Assembly (NCBI GenBank): GCA_023388715.1
Contig: JAEWFT010000045.1
Coordinates: forward strand, 1 to 64,000
Length of the DNA: 64,000 nt
From: Pseudomonadota bacterium
GTDB lineage: Bacteria; Pseudomonadota; Gammaproteobacteria; Xanthomonadales; Xanthomonadaceae
Reading direction: 5' to 3'
Positions 1-12,431 of this stretch are shown here, one piece after another (within the stretch, counting starts at the first letter, position 1; each line of letters starts with the position of its first letter). A program made the translations under genes and the position numbers. The notes beneath the pieces were generated by a model. It did not search any database. It saw only the letters and a program-made list of their open reading frames with translations, and had not been told where the DNA came from.

Positions 1-37
1 GGCCTGCCCCACCGGCATGGCCGACCAAGGAACCCGC

Positions 38-1429
38 ATGACCGCTCTCAAGATCGACAACAGCTCGTCCAACATGACCCCACGGGAGATCGTCGCCGAG
101 CTTGATCGCCACATCGTCGGCCAGCACGCGGCCAAGCGCGCGGTCGCCATCGCCCTGCGCAACCGCTGGCGCCGCGCGCAGCTGCCGCCCGAGCTGCGCA
201 ACGAGGTGATGCCCAAGAACATCCTGATGATCGGCCCGACCGGCGTGGGCAAGACCGAGATCGCGCGGCGGCTGGCGACGCTGGCCAACGCGCCGTTCGT
301 CAAGGTGGAGGCCACCCGCTTCACCGAGGTGGGCTATGTCGGCAAGGACGTCGAGCAGATCATCCGCGACCTCGCCGACACTGCGGTCAAGCTGTACCGC
401 GCGCAGGCCAAGCTGCGGGTGCGCACCCAGGCCGAGGAGCGCGCCGAGGACCGCATCCTCGACGCGCTGCTGCCCCGACGGGAGGCCGCGCCGGGCTTCG
501 GCTTCAACCCGGCGCAAACCACCACGGTCGACATCGGCGCGGAGCCGTCGGCGCAGGAATCCGCGACCCGGCAGAAGCTGCGCAAGCAGTTGCGCGCCGG
601 CGAACTGGACGAGCGGCAGATCGAGCTCGAGCTTGCCATGAACGTCGGCATGGACATCATGACCCCGCCCGGCATGGAGGAGATGGGCCAGCAGCTGCGG
701 CAGGTCTTCGGGCAGTTGTCGGGCGGCAGGCAGCAGAAGAAGTCGATGGCAATCAAGGCCGCGCGGCCGCTGCTGGTCGAGGAGGAGGCCGGCAAGCTGG
801 TCAACGAAGACGAGATCCGCGAAGCAGCGATCGAGGCCTGCGAACAGCACGGCATCGTCTTCATCGACGAGATCGACAAGGTCGCCAAGCGCAGCGAGGG
901 GATGGGCGCGGACGTGTCTCGCGAAGGCGTGCAGCGCGACCTGCTGCCGCTGGTCGAGGGCAGCACCGTCAGCACCAAGTACGGCGCGGTCAACACCGAC
1001 CACATCCTGTTCATCGCCAGCGGCGCGTTCCACCTGGCCAAGCCGAGTGACCTGATCCCGGAAATGCAGGGGCGCTTCCCGATCCGGGTGGAACTGGGCG
1101 CGCTGGGCAAGGACGACTTCGTGCGCATCCTGACCGAGCCGAAGGCGGCGCTGACCCGGCAGTACGTGGAACTCATGCAGACGGAGGGCGTAACGTTGTC
1201 GTTCGCGCCCGAGGCGGTGGAGCGGCTGGCCGAAATCGCCGCCCACGTCAACGAGCGCCAGGAAAACATCGGCGCGCGCCGCCTGCACACGGTGCTCGAG
1301 CGCCTGCTGGAAACGCTCAGCTTCGAAGCGCCCGACAAGGGTGGCAGCATCAGCGTCGACCGCGCCTACGTCGACGCGCAGCTGGGCGAACTGGCGCAGG
1401 ATCCGGACCTGAGCCGCTACATCCTCTGA
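38..1429 (+). CDS. hslU: HslU, ATPase subunit of the HslUV protease
   Basis: AAA+ unfoldase that feeds proteins to the HslV peptidase in the cytoplasm. Seen: pore loop GYVGKD at about residues 99-104, Walker A GPTGVGKT at 66-73, Walker B in IVFIDEID at 273-280, and the C-terminal RYIL that in this family docks into HslV. Length is 463 aa, slightly above the usual 443-455 because of a short N-terminal extension. Start at 38 is chosen because AAGGAA lies just upstream; an in-frame ATG at 17 has no such site and an ATG at 74 would also give a normal protein. hslV normally precedes it, but its end is not visible in the 37 bases upstream. Confidence is very high. Confidence 0.98.
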   Translation: MTALKIDNSSSNMTPREIVAELDRHIVGQHAAKRAVAIALRNRWRRAQLPPELRNEVMPKNILMIGPTGVGKTEIARRLATLANAPFVKVEATRFTEVGYVGKDVEQIIRDLADTAVKLYRAQAKLRVRTQAEERAEDRILDALLPRREAAPGFGFNPAQTTTVDIGAEPSAQESATRQKLRKQLRAGELDERQIELELAMNVGMDIMTPPGMEEMGQQLRQVFGQLSGGRQQKKSMAIKAARPLLVEEEAGKLVNEDEIREAAIEACEQHGIVFIDEIDKVAKRSEGMGADVSREGVQRDLLPLVEGSTVSTKYGAVNTDHILFIASGAFHLAKPSDLIPEMQGRFPIRVELGALGKDDFVRILTEPKAALTRQYVELMQTEGVTLSFAPEAVERLAEIAAHVNERQENIGARRLHTVLERLLETLSFEAPDKGGSISVDRAYVDAQLGELAQDPDLSRYIL

Positions 1430-1563
1430 GGGCCAGCCGGGGCGCCGCGCCGGCATGTCGCGGCGCAGCATCCGGTGCCCGGAAACCGTGGTAGCGTCGC
1501 CCTTCGCACTTGGCAGGATGCGTGGGGCGCAGCGCTTTTCACCACTTCGTTTCCGGGGAATCC

Positions 1564-3336
<1,773 letters not shown>

Positions 3337-3358
3337 GCACGTATCACGCCTGTTGGAC

Positions 3359-3388
3359 GAAGGGCCCGCTTGCGGGCCCTTCTTCTTT
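3359..3388 (+). terminator. Rho-independent terminator after the S8 protease
   Basis: Perfect 11-bp inverted repeat GAAGGGCCCGC / GCGGGCCCTTC (3359-3369 and 3372-3382) followed by a T-rich stretch. It lies between the protease gene and the convergent GspE-like gene and could serve both. Confidence 0.85.
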
Positions 3389-3413
3389 CGCAAGTTGCGT
3401 GGCGCGCGGGGGC

Positions 3414-5117
<1,704 letters not shown>

Positions 5118-5177
5118 GCCCGCATTGTGCACCCGCCCCGGCGCGGCGGGTTGACCGCGACGCGCCGTCGCCGGTGC

Positions 5178-5183
5178 GATAAT
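5178..5183 (+). promoter_or_regulatory. -10 element of a likely leaderless ubiE promoter
   Basis: GATAAT ends exactly six bases before the ubiE ATG at 5190, so transcription would start at or within a base of the start codon. TTGACC at 5151-5156 is 21 bases upstream, too far for a standard -35. Confidence 0.55.
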
Positions 5184-5189
5184 CAGCGC

Positions 5190-5963
5190 ATGAGCGAATC
5201 CCAAGGCGAGCCCACCGGCAAGGACGGCACCACCCACTTCGGTTTCCGCGACGTTCCGGTCGGCGACAAGCAGAAGCTGGTGGGCGAGGTGTTTTCCTCG
5301 GTGGCCGGCAAGTACGACCTGATGAACGATGCCATGAGCCTGGGCATCCACCGGGTCTGGAAGCGCTATTTCGTCGCCACCGCGCAGGTGCGCAAGGGCG
5401 ACCGCGTGCTCGACCTTGCGGGCGGCACCGGCGACATCGCGGCCCTGCTGAAGGAGCGGGTGGGCGAGACCGGCGAGCTGGTGCTGGGCGACATCAACGG
5501 CGAGATGCTGCGGGTGGGCCGCGACCGCATGGTCGACCGCGGCAACGTGCGCGGATTCGAGTACGTGCAGTGCAACGCCGAGCGCCTGCCGTTCCCCGAC
5601 GCCAGCTTCGACCTGGTGACGATCGCCTTCGGCCTGCGCAACGTCACCGACAAGGACGCTGCGCTGCGGGAAATGCTGCGCGTGCTCAAGCCGGGCGGCC
5701 AGGCGCGGGTACTGGAATTCTCCGAAGTCACCGCCGACTGGTTCAAGCCGCTGTACGACTTCCATTCGTTCAAGGTGCTGCCCGCGCTGGGCAGGCTGTT
5801 CGCCGGCGACGCCGGCAGCTACCAGTACCTGGCCGAATCCATCCGCAAGCATCCCCCGCAGGCCGAACTGCAGGCGATGATGGAAGCGGCCGGCTTCGCC
5901 CGCTGCAGCTTCCGCAACCTGAGCGCCGGCATCGTCGCCATCCACACCGGCTACAAGGCCTGA
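5190..5963 (+). CDS. ubiE: UbiE, ubiquinone/menaquinone biosynthesis C-methyltransferase
   Basis: SAM-dependent C-methylation in ubiquinone (and, where made, menaquinone) biosynthesis; 257 aa, usual length. Seen: motif I VLDLAGGTGDIA, the family signature region with YDLMNDAMSLG near the N-terminus, FGLRNVTDK, and VLEFSEV. A long N-terminal extension is excluded because the -10 hexamer GATAAT sits at -12 to -7 of this ATG and the divergent GspE-like gene starts at 5117. It is followed three bases later by a small membrane protein, probably in the same transcript. Confidence 0.97.
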   Translation: MSESQGEPTGKDGTTHFGFRDVPVGDKQKLVGEVFSSVAGKYDLMNDAMSLGIHRVWKRYFVATAQVRKGDRVLDLAGGTGDIAALLKERVGETGELVLGDINGEMLRVGRDRMVDRGNVRGFEYVQCNAERLPFPDASFDLVTIAFGLRNVTDKDAALREMLRVLKPGGQARVLEFSEVTADWFKPLYDFHSFKVLPALGRLFAGDAGSYQYLAESIRKHPPQAELQAMMEAAGFARCSFRNLSAGIVAIHTGYKA

Positions 5964-5965
5964 GC

Positions 5966-6154
5966 GTGGCGCCGCCGGAGCTCAAGTCCTTCCGCGAAAG
6001 CCGCTGGCGCTATTCGCAGTTCGTGATCCTGGGCCTGCTGGTGGCCGGGCTGGTGAACTGGCTCAGCCCACTCGACTGGCTGCCGTCGCTGGCCATCGGC
6101 GCGGCCGTCGGGATCGGCAGCCTGCTGCTGGAAAAGAAGCGCGGCGTGATCTGA
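5966..6154 (+). CDS. Small membrane protein, 62 aa
   Basis: GTG start two bases after the ubiE stop; too short for most gene finders. The product is 62 aa with two hydrophobic segments (about residues 16-32 and 38-55) and a basic C-terminus KKRG. It is probably cotranscribed with ubiE. No family is recognised. The alternative is that only a downstream start is used. It ends four bases before the stop of the convergent DUF5916 gene. Confidence 0.7.
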   Translation: MAPPELKSFRESRWRYSQFVILGLLVAGLVNWLSPLDWLPSLAIGAAVGIGSLLLEKKRGVI

Positions 6155-6158
6155 GGCG

Positions 6159-8420
6159 CTACGGCTGCCAGCCGTAGCTCAGCTTGACGAACATGCTGCG
6201 GGTATTGCCGAACAGCGCCAGGTTGTCGTCGTCCATGAACGCGCCGTAGGACGCGCCGGCGTACAGCGCGGTGCGTGGGTTGACCTTGTACGAATACACC
6301 AGCTGCGCCGCCCAGTCGCGGGCCAGCGCGTTCACCGGCGTGGGATACAGCCACGCGTCGCGCGCCACCTCGCTTCCCTGCAGGCTCAGCCGCAGGCGCT
6401 GCCGCGGATCGACCTGCCAGCTGCCACGCAGGTTGGCGACACTGGCCACGAACGCGCTGCCGCCATCGCGGCGCAACTGCTGGCGGTTCAGCTCGAGGTA
6501 GAGGTTCACGCTGCGGCCGATGGCGGCGTCGGACCAAACGCCAACGCGGGCATGCCGGCCGGTGCGCGCCGCGGCCAGATCCAGCTGGCGGCCCAGGTCC
6601 ATGTAGGTCCCGAGCTTGATCGCCGCGCGCCACATGAAGTTGCCCTCCAGGTGCAGGTTGTGCTCGTCGAACAGGCCCCCGTCCCAGTAACGCGCCCGGC
6701 GCATCGCACCGAGCCCGATGTAGCTCTGGCGCGGTCCGTTGATGTTGAGCTGGCCTTCCAGCTCGCGCTCGAGCAACTGGCCGTCATGGCGGTGGGTGGC
6801 GTCCCAGTCGGCATAGACGTTGATGCGGTTGAAGCGCGCAGCGTCGCGGAACCAGGTGTAACCGCCGCCGGCGGTGGTCTTCTCGTACCCGACCTGGCCG
6901 ATGAAGCCGAGGTCGGCGCGGAAGCCGGGATCGATGGCGACGTGCGAGACGTTCGCGCTCCAGTGACGGCTGGAAAAACCGTAGGCGGCGCGCCAGGCGC
7001 TGCCGGCCGGGGTGGGATCATCCCCAAGGTCGGCGGCATAGGCCGAAACGATCCGCGCGGGGTACTGCGAATCGCTGCGCAGGACCTGGGTGGACAGCGC
7101 GTGCGCCCCCTTGCGCCAGCGCGCATCCACGCCGGCGACGGTGTTGGCGTAGTCGTCGCCGCTGCGGACGGTGGCGATCGCGCCCACGCTCAGCTGCGGG
7201 CTGAGGTCGTGGCGGTAGCGGCCCACCGCCACGTTTGCCGGCTGCTCCAGCGCGCGGAAGCGGGAGCCGAGCACGCCCGGCACCAGCAGCAGGGTGGTGG
7301 CATCGCGCGCCACGATCGCGCCATAGGCGCCGCTGGCGGTGCGCCCGGTGGCGCGCAGGCCGACGTCCGGGTCGGCGATCTGGCGGGTGTAGAGCACGTT
7401 GAACTGGCTGTTGAAGTAGTCCGCGCCCTCCAGGAAGAACGGCCGCTTCTCCTGGTAGAACAGCGCGAAGCTGTCGTTGAGCGCCAGCTGCAGCTGGTCG
7501 GTTTCCACCTGCGAGAAATCCGGGTTGACGGTCAGGTTGACGGTGGCATCCGGCGACGGCGCCCAGCTCACGTCCAGCCCCGGTTCGATGCTGTGTTCCC
7601 CGCTGCGCCACGGGTTGGCGGCGGCGTCGCGCGCCTGCGAGGTGCCGACCGTGAGGGTGGGCACCACCTCCAGGTTGCGGCCCTGGCGCGCTTCGGACAG
7701 TCCGGTGTAGGGCGCCCATTGGCACTGGAAGCAGCCGGACCCGCGCGGCACCGCCACGCTGCTCAGCTGGTGGCGCTTGTCGCGCGGCCAGTTGCGGAAC
7801 AGCAGCACGCGCCAGCGCTTGTCGCCGGGCAGGTGGCGGAAGCGCAGGGTGGAGAACGGGATCCGCACTTCCACTTGGTAGCCGTCGGCGGTCAGTCGGC
7901 CCGCGCTGGTCCACAGGCCGTCCCAGCTGGGATCCTCGTTGCCGGTGGCCTCCTCGCGGATCAGGTCGGATTGCACGCCCAGCGGGTTGACGATCAGCTC
8001 GTAGGCGCGGCGCTGGTCGTCGAACGTGTCCAGGAACACGCCGACCCAGTCGTCGCCAAACGCCTGGTCGCGGTCGCGCAGGTGGGCGCGGATCTGCGCG
8101 GGATCGGGATCGTGCGCGTCGAAGGCGACGTACAGCGCATCCTCGCTGTAGCCGATGCGCACGCGCGTGCGCACCGGCGCGGCGATGTTGTCGCCCGGCT
8201 GCAATTCGATGCCGATCTCCTGCTCGAGCGCCTGCGACCAGGCGGCCTCGTCGATCACGCCGTCGATCGCGATCTCGCCGCGAAGCAGCGGGATGTGGCC
8301 GCCCGCGGGCGCTTGCTGCAGGACCGGGGGAGGCGCCTGCTGCGCCTGCGCGAACGGCGCGCACAGCAGCAGGGCGAGGATCAGCGGGGTCGGAGCGATG
8401 GGGCGCTGCATGGATGGCAT
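6159..8420 (-). CDS. DUF5916 outer-membrane protein with N-terminal CBM9-like domain
   Basis: About 753 aa. A signal peptide is followed by a carbohydrate-binding-module-9-like domain (about residues 35-230; GEIAIDGVIDEAAWS, EVRIPFSTLRF), then a long beta-rich C-terminal part with the DUF5916 features SWAPSPDATVNLTVNPDFSQVE and FFLEGADYFNS. The end in alternating aromatic/hydrophobic strands suggests an outer-membrane beta-barrel. Function of the family is unknown; exposure on the cell surface is inference. Start may be 8420 or 8411 (both keep the signal peptide; neither has a good Shine-Dalgarno site). Stop codon is TAG, which matters for the amber codon in nrdJa. Confidence 0.88.
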   Translation of the reverse strand: MPSMQRPIAPTPLILALLLCAPFAQAQQAPPPVLQQAPAGGHIPLLRGEIAIDGVIDEAAWSQALEQEIGIELQPGDNIAAPVRTRVRIGYSEDALYVAFDAHDPDPAQIRAHLRDRDQAFGDDWVGVFLDTFDDQRRAYELIVNPLGVQSDLIREEATGNEDPSWDGLWTSAGRLTADGYQVEVRIPFSTLRFRHLPGDKRWRVLLFRNWPRDKRHQLSSVAVPRGSGCFQCQWAPYTGLSEARQGRNLEVVPTLTVGTSQARDAAANPWRSGEHSIEPGLDVSWAPSPDATVNLTVNPDFSQVETDQLQLALNDSFALFYQEKRPFFLEGADYFNSQFNVLYTRQIADPDVGLRATGRTASGAYGAIVARDATTLLLVPGVLGSRFRALEQPANVAVGRYRHDLSPQLSVGAIATVRSGDDYANTVAGVDARWRKGAHALSTQVLRSDSQYPARIVSAYAADLGDDPTPAGSAWRAAYGFSSRHWSANVSHVAIDPGFRADLGFIGQVGYEKTTAGGGYTWFRDAARFNRINVYADWDATHRHDGQLLERELEGQLNINGPRQSYIGLGAMRRARYWDGGLFDEHNLHLEGNFMWRAAIKLGTYMDLGRQLDLAAARTGRHARVGVWSDAAIGRSVNLYLELNRQQLRRDGGSAFVASVANLRGSWQVDPRQRLRLSLQGSEVARDAWLYPTPVNALARDWAAQLVYSYKVNPRTALYAGASYGAFMDDDNLALFGNTRSMFVKLSYGWQP

Positions 8421-8630
8421 GGAACGGTCAGTTGGCGGAAGGGATGCGCCTGCGCCCGCCGGGTTGCCGACAACGCTGGCCGGTGTGACGGTCGCGATTC
8501 GCGCCGCGGACGATGCGCGAGGCGGCCGCGAAAGGGCAGTGCCTCTGGTGGGCGTGACCAATGCCACGTGTCCACGCCGCGCTGAAGTGGCGCGGGTAAA
8601 CTCGGGGCTTTCCCCTGCAAGGCACGCGAC

Positions 8631-10712
8631 ATGCGCCAGACCCACATGCGCCAGTTGATCCTCAGCCTGTCCATCGCCGCCGCGGTGGGCGTGGTCGCCC
8701 CCGGCTGCACGCGTGCGCCGAGCCCCGAGCCGGCCGCCGCCACCCCCGCCGCGCAGCCCGCGGCGGTCGCCGAGACCATCACCGACGAACATTCCTACGC
8801 CGAGCCCGACAAGGTCCGCACCAATGACCTGGCGCTGGAGCTGGCGATCGACTTCGCGCAGAAGCAGATCCGCGGCACCGCGACCTACGCGCTGGAGTGG
8901 CTGGATCCCGCCGCCAGCCGCCTGGTGCTGGACACCCGCGACCTGAGCATCCAGAAGGCCGAAGGCCTGGGTGCGGACGGCAGCTGGAGCGACCTGGAGT
9001 TCGCGCTGGCGGGCAAGGATCCGATCCTCGGCAGCAAGCTGACGATCGAGACCCCGAACCGCCCGGCAAAGGTGCGGGTGACCTATGCGACCTCGCCCGA
9101 GGCCTCGGGGCTGCAGTGGCTGGAGCCGACGATGACGGAGGGCAAGAAGGGTCCCTTCATGTTCAGCCAGTCGCAGCAGATCCACGCCCGTTCGTGGGTG
9201 CCGCTGCAGGACACGCCGATCATCCGCTTCACCTACTCCGCGCGGGTCACCTCGCCGGCGGACGCGATGGTGCTGATGAGCGCGGACAACGATCCGGCCG
9301 CGGCGCGCGACGGCGACTACAGCTTCAAGATGCCGCAGAAGATCCCGTCCTACCTGCTGGCGATCGCAGCCGGCGACCTGGTGTTCAAGCCGATCGGCGA
9401 CCGCAGCGGCGTGTGGGCCGAGCCGACCATGGTCGACAAGGCGGTGGCCGAGTTCGCCGACACCGAGAAGATGATCGATACCGCGGAGAAGCTGTACGGC
9501 CCGTACCGCTGGGGCCGCTACGACCTGCTGGTGCTGCCGCCGAGCTTCCCGTACGGCGGCATGGAGAACCCGCGCCTGACCTTCGCCACCCCCACCGTCA
9601 TCGTCGGCGACAAGTCGCTGGTGTCGCTGGTCGCGCACGAGCTGGCGCACAGCTGGTCGGGCAACCTGGTCACCTTCGCCACCGACAAGGACGCGTGGCT
9701 CAACGAGGGTTTCACCAGCTACGTCGAGAACCGCCTGATCGAGGCCCTGTTCGGCAAGGAGCAGGCGGACATGGAGGCGAAGATCGGCCGCGACGCGGTG
9801 ATCGAGGAATACAAGACGCTGGACCCGAAGCTGCAGGTGCTGGCGCTCAAGCCCGGCGACCTGGCGGATCCGGACAACAGCTCCAGTGCCACCGTGTACG
9901 ACAAGGGCGCCTGGTTCCTGGCGTTCCTCGAGCAGCGCTTCGGCCGCGACGTGTTCGACGCTTGGCTGCGCAGCTACTTCGACCGCCACGCGTTCCAGAG
10001 CATGACCACCGTGCGCCTCATCGAGGACATGAAGCAGCACCTGCTGGCGAAGAACCCCGGCAAGGTGACCGAAGCGGAAATCGAGGAGTGGGTCTACCAG
10101 CCCGGCATCCCCGCCAACGCGCCGCGGATCGAGTCGCGCAAGTTCAGCACCGTGGATGCCGCGCGCATCGCCTGGACCGGGAGCGGCACCCTGCCGGCCA
10201 GCGCGGTCACCAGCGCGTGGAGCACGCAGGAATGGGTGCGTTTCCTCGAGGAGATGCCCGAGACCCTGACCCGCGAACAGCTGGCGCAGCTGGACCAGGC
10301 CTACAGGCTGACCGGCACGCCCAATGGCGAGATCGCCCAACGCTGGTACCCGCTGGCCGAGCGGAGCGGCTACACCGAGGCGCGCGCGGAGATGGCGAAG
10401 TTCCTGGAGCGGGTCGGGCGCCGCAAGCTGGTGATGCCGATCTATACCGCGCTGGTGGCCAGCGAGGACGGGCTGGCGTTCGCCAAGCAGGTGTTCGCGC
10501 GCGCGCGACCGGGCTACCACCCGATCACCACGGGTTCGGTGCAGAAGGTGATCGACGAGGCCAAGCCTGCGGCGGCAAGCGCCGCCCCGGCGACCTCCGA
10601 CACCGCGGTGAATGCTCCGCCGCTGCCGCCACCGGCGCGGATCGAGGGCGTCTCCGGCAAGCCCCCGCTGGTCGAGGATCCGGCCAAGCCGCCGCCGCCG
10701 GAAAAGAAGTAA
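8631..10712 (+). CDS. M1-family zinc aminopeptidase, exported
   Basis: Zinc metallopeptidase of family M1 (aminopeptidase N / leukotriene A4 hydrolase type), 693 aa. Seen: substrate-binding GGMEN at 309-313, zinc motif His336-Glu337-x-x-x-His340 in HELAHSW, third zinc ligand Glu359 in WLNEGF. The C-terminal third fits the leukotriene-hydrolase-type helical domain and ends in a Pro/Lys tail. The N-terminus is an export signal with a cysteine at 26 in VAPGC, a weak lipobox, so the protein may be a lipoprotein or simply periplasmic. TAAACT at 8597-8602 is a possible -10. An alpha/beta hydrolase follows seven bases later. Confidence 0.94.
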   Translation: MRQTHMRQLILSLSIAAAVGVVAPGCTRAPSPEPAAATPAAQPAAVAETITDEHSYAEPDKVRTNDLALELAIDFAQKQIRGTATYALEWLDPAASRLVLDTRDLSIQKAEGLGADGSWSDLEFALAGKDPILGSKLTIETPNRPAKVRVTYATSPEASGLQWLEPTMTEGKKGPFMFSQSQQIHARSWVPLQDTPIIRFTYSARVTSPADAMVLMSADNDPAAARDGDYSFKMPQKIPSYLLAIAAGDLVFKPIGDRSGVWAEPTMVDKAVAEFADTEKMIDTAEKLYGPYRWGRYDLLVLPPSFPYGGMENPRLTFATPTVIVGDKSLVSLVAHELAHSWSGNLVTFATDKDAWLNEGFTSYVENRLIEALFGKEQADMEAKIGRDAVIEEYKTLDPKLQVLALKPGDLADPDNSSSATVYDKGAWFLAFLEQRFGRDVFDAWLRSYFDRHAFQSMTTVRLIEDMKQHLLAKNPGKVTEAEIEEWVYQPGIPANAPRIESRKFSTVDAARIAWTGSGTLPASAVTSAWSTQEWVRFLEEMPETLTREQLAQLDQAYRLTGTPNGEIAQRWYPLAERSGYTEARAEMAKFLERVGRRKLVMPIYTALVASEDGLAFAKQVFARARPGYHPITTGSVQKVIDEAKPAAASAAPATSDTAVNAPPLPPPARIEGVSGKPPLVEDPAKPPPPEKK

Positions 10713-10718
10713 GCGGGG

Positions 10719-11702
10719 GTGGCGGCACCCGGGCCGCTGCGGGTCGCGGCGTGGCTGCTGCTCGCGGCGGTGCTCGCCGCCGTGGTGGTGGTCTGGCGCG
10801 ACCCGTGGCTGCTCGTGCGCGGCGAGTTCGCGCGCCAGAGGATCGCGGCGGGGCTGTCGCAAGACCGGGTCATCGTTGCCGGCCACCGCTGGGTGTATGC
10901 CGAGCGCGAGGCGCAGTCGCCCGGGGCGCCGACCATCGTGATGCTGCACGGTTTCACCGGCAGCAAGGAGAACTGGTATCCGCTGGCGAAGGCGCTCGAC
11001 GGGCGCTACCACCTGCTGATCCCCGACTTGCCCGGCTGGGGCGAGAGCGAGCGCAAGCCCGGGGCGGAGTACGGCTTCAGCCAGCAGGCCGGGCACGTGG
11101 CGGCGTTCCTCCGCGCGAGGTCGCCCGGCAAGCCGGTGGTGCTGCTGGGCCATTCGATGGGCGGCGGCATCGCGGCGCTGACGGCGGCCCGGCATCCCGA
11201 GCTTGTCGCGCGCGTGGGACTGCTGGACGCCGCCGGCGTGCGCTTCAAGGACAACCAGTTCGGCATCGACGTGCTGGCCGGCAAGAATCCCTTCGCGGTG
11301 GAGGATGCCGCGTCGCTGCAGCGCTACATCGACATCGTGTTCCATCGCGAGCAGGCCAAGCCGTTCCTGCCGTGGCCGGCGTCGGCGGCGCTGGTCGACA
11401 AGCGCAGGGCGGACGCCGCGTTCGAGCAGGGCGTGCTCGACCGCATCGGCCGCAGCAGCGAATCCATGCTGCCGGGCGAGCAGGCAAGGCGCATCCGCCA
11501 GCCCACGCTGCTGCTGTGGTGCCGGCAGGACGCGGTGATCGACTCCAGCGCGATGGCGCTCTACGCGCAGCGCATCCCGCAGGCGCGCCAGGTGCTGCTG
11601 GACGACTGCGGCCACATGTCGTTGATGGAACGGCCCCGCGACGTCGCCGCGGCGGTGGTGGCGCTGGTGGACGACGGACAACCAAGGCAGGACGAACGAT
11701 GA
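10719..11702 (+). CDS. Membrane-anchored alpha/beta hydrolase
   Basis: 327 aa, GTG start preceded by GGGG. One N-terminal membrane anchor (about residues 8-26), then an alpha/beta-hydrolase fold. Seen: oxyanion motif HGFTG, nucleophile elbow GHSMGG with Ser146, acid Asp271 and His299 in CGHM. This gives a complete triad. It resembles bacterial lipases/esterases of the Moraxella lipase 3 type; the substrate is not determinable. It overlaps the next gene by four bases (ATGA), so the M1 peptidase, this hydrolase and the lipoprotein look like one operon. Confidence 0.88.
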   Translation: MAAPGPLRVAAWLLLAAVLAAVVVVWRDPWLLVRGEFARQRIAAGLSQDRVIVAGHRWVYAEREAQSPGAPTIVMLHGFTGSKENWYPLAKALDGRYHLLIPDLPGWGESERKPGAEYGFSQQAGHVAAFLRARSPGKPVVLLGHSMGGGIAALTAARHPELVARVGLLDAAGVRFKDNQFGIDVLAGKNPFAVEDAASLQRYIDIVFHREQAKPFLPWPASAALVDKRRADAAFEQGVLDRIGRSSESMLPGEQARRIRQPTLLLWCRQDAVIDSSAMALYAQRIPQARQVLLDDCGHMSLMERPRDVAAAVVALVDDGQPRQDER

Positions 11703-12427
11703 AAACCCCGATGCGTTTCATGCTGATGGCCGCCGCGTGCATGACCGTGGCCGCCTGCAAGGGCGAGGACCCGCAGGTAGCCGCGCAGGCCGCCGCCGCG
11801 CAAGCCGCGGCGCGCGAAGAGGCGGCGGGCAAGGTGGCCGCCCGGTTCGACGAGGCGGTCGCCAACCAGCAGTGGCAGCTGGCCAAGGGCTATGGCGACA
11901 TCCTGCTGGCCGAGCACCCCGACAGCGCCGCCGCCGCCCGCGTGCGGCCGCAGCACGAGGGCATCAAGGCCAAGGCGGACGCCGAGCGCGAGACCAGGCG
12001 GCAGGCGGCGCTGTGGTCGTACGGCAACGAGCCGGTCAAGGGCGGCGCGCAGCTGTCCGCGGCGATCTATGCACGGCAGAACGTCGATGTCGACGGCAGC
12101 GGCGCCAAGCCGGTACGGCTGATCTTCCGCGACCATCCGGACTGGGGCCGCAGCGCCTACCTGGTGCTGGAGGCCGGCGACTTCGACTGCTACTCAGGCT
12201 GCCGGTTGAAGGTGACCGCCGACGGCAAGGTCCACACCCTGCCGGGTTCGCGCCCGAAGACGGACGAGGCCATCGCCATGTTCATCGAGGACCACCGCGC
12301 GCTGTGGCGGCTGGCCAAGGCCTCCAAACAGCTGGCGATCGAATTCCCGACCAGGGCGGTCGGCAAGCGGACCGCCGAGTTCGACGTGGGCGGGCTGGAC
12401 CCGTCCCAGCTGCCGAAGTGGAACTGA
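11699..12427 (+). CDS. Predicted lipoprotein of unknown function
   Basis: 242 aa. Lipobox VAAC with Cys20 places it at a membrane. Residues 25-110 are an Ala/Glu/Arg-rich helical region. The C-terminal half is a compact beta-rich domain containing DCYSGC, a conserved-looking cysteine pair, and a region that reads like a polymer- or sugar-binding fold, but I do not recognise a named family. It is translationally coupled to the hydrolase upstream and converges on the kinase gene with a four-base gap. Confidence 0.82.
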   Translation: MKTPMRFMLMAAACMTVAACKGEDPQVAAQAAAAQAAAREEAAGKVAARFDEAVANQQWQLAKGYGDILLAEHPDSAAAARVRPQHEGIKAKADAERETRRQAALWSYGNEPVKGGAQLSAAIYARQNVDVDGSGAKPVRLIFRDHPDWGRSAYLVLEAGDFDCYSGCRLKVTADGKVHTLPGSRPKTDEAIAMFIEDHRALWRLAKASKQLAIEFPTRAVGKRTAEFDVGGLDPSQLPKWN

Positions 12428-12431
12428 AGCC

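Noticed and set aside
1..37. End of hslV upstream of hslU
   Set aside because: No frame in these bases gives a recognisable HslV C-terminus, so no feature is claimed.
6159..11681. 1,840-codon open reading frame on the minus strand running through the DUF5916, M1 peptidase and hydrolase genes
   Set aside because: Only its 3' part is the real DUF5916 gene; the rest is a GC-driven shadow antisense to the M1 peptidase and hydrolase, with no family signal.
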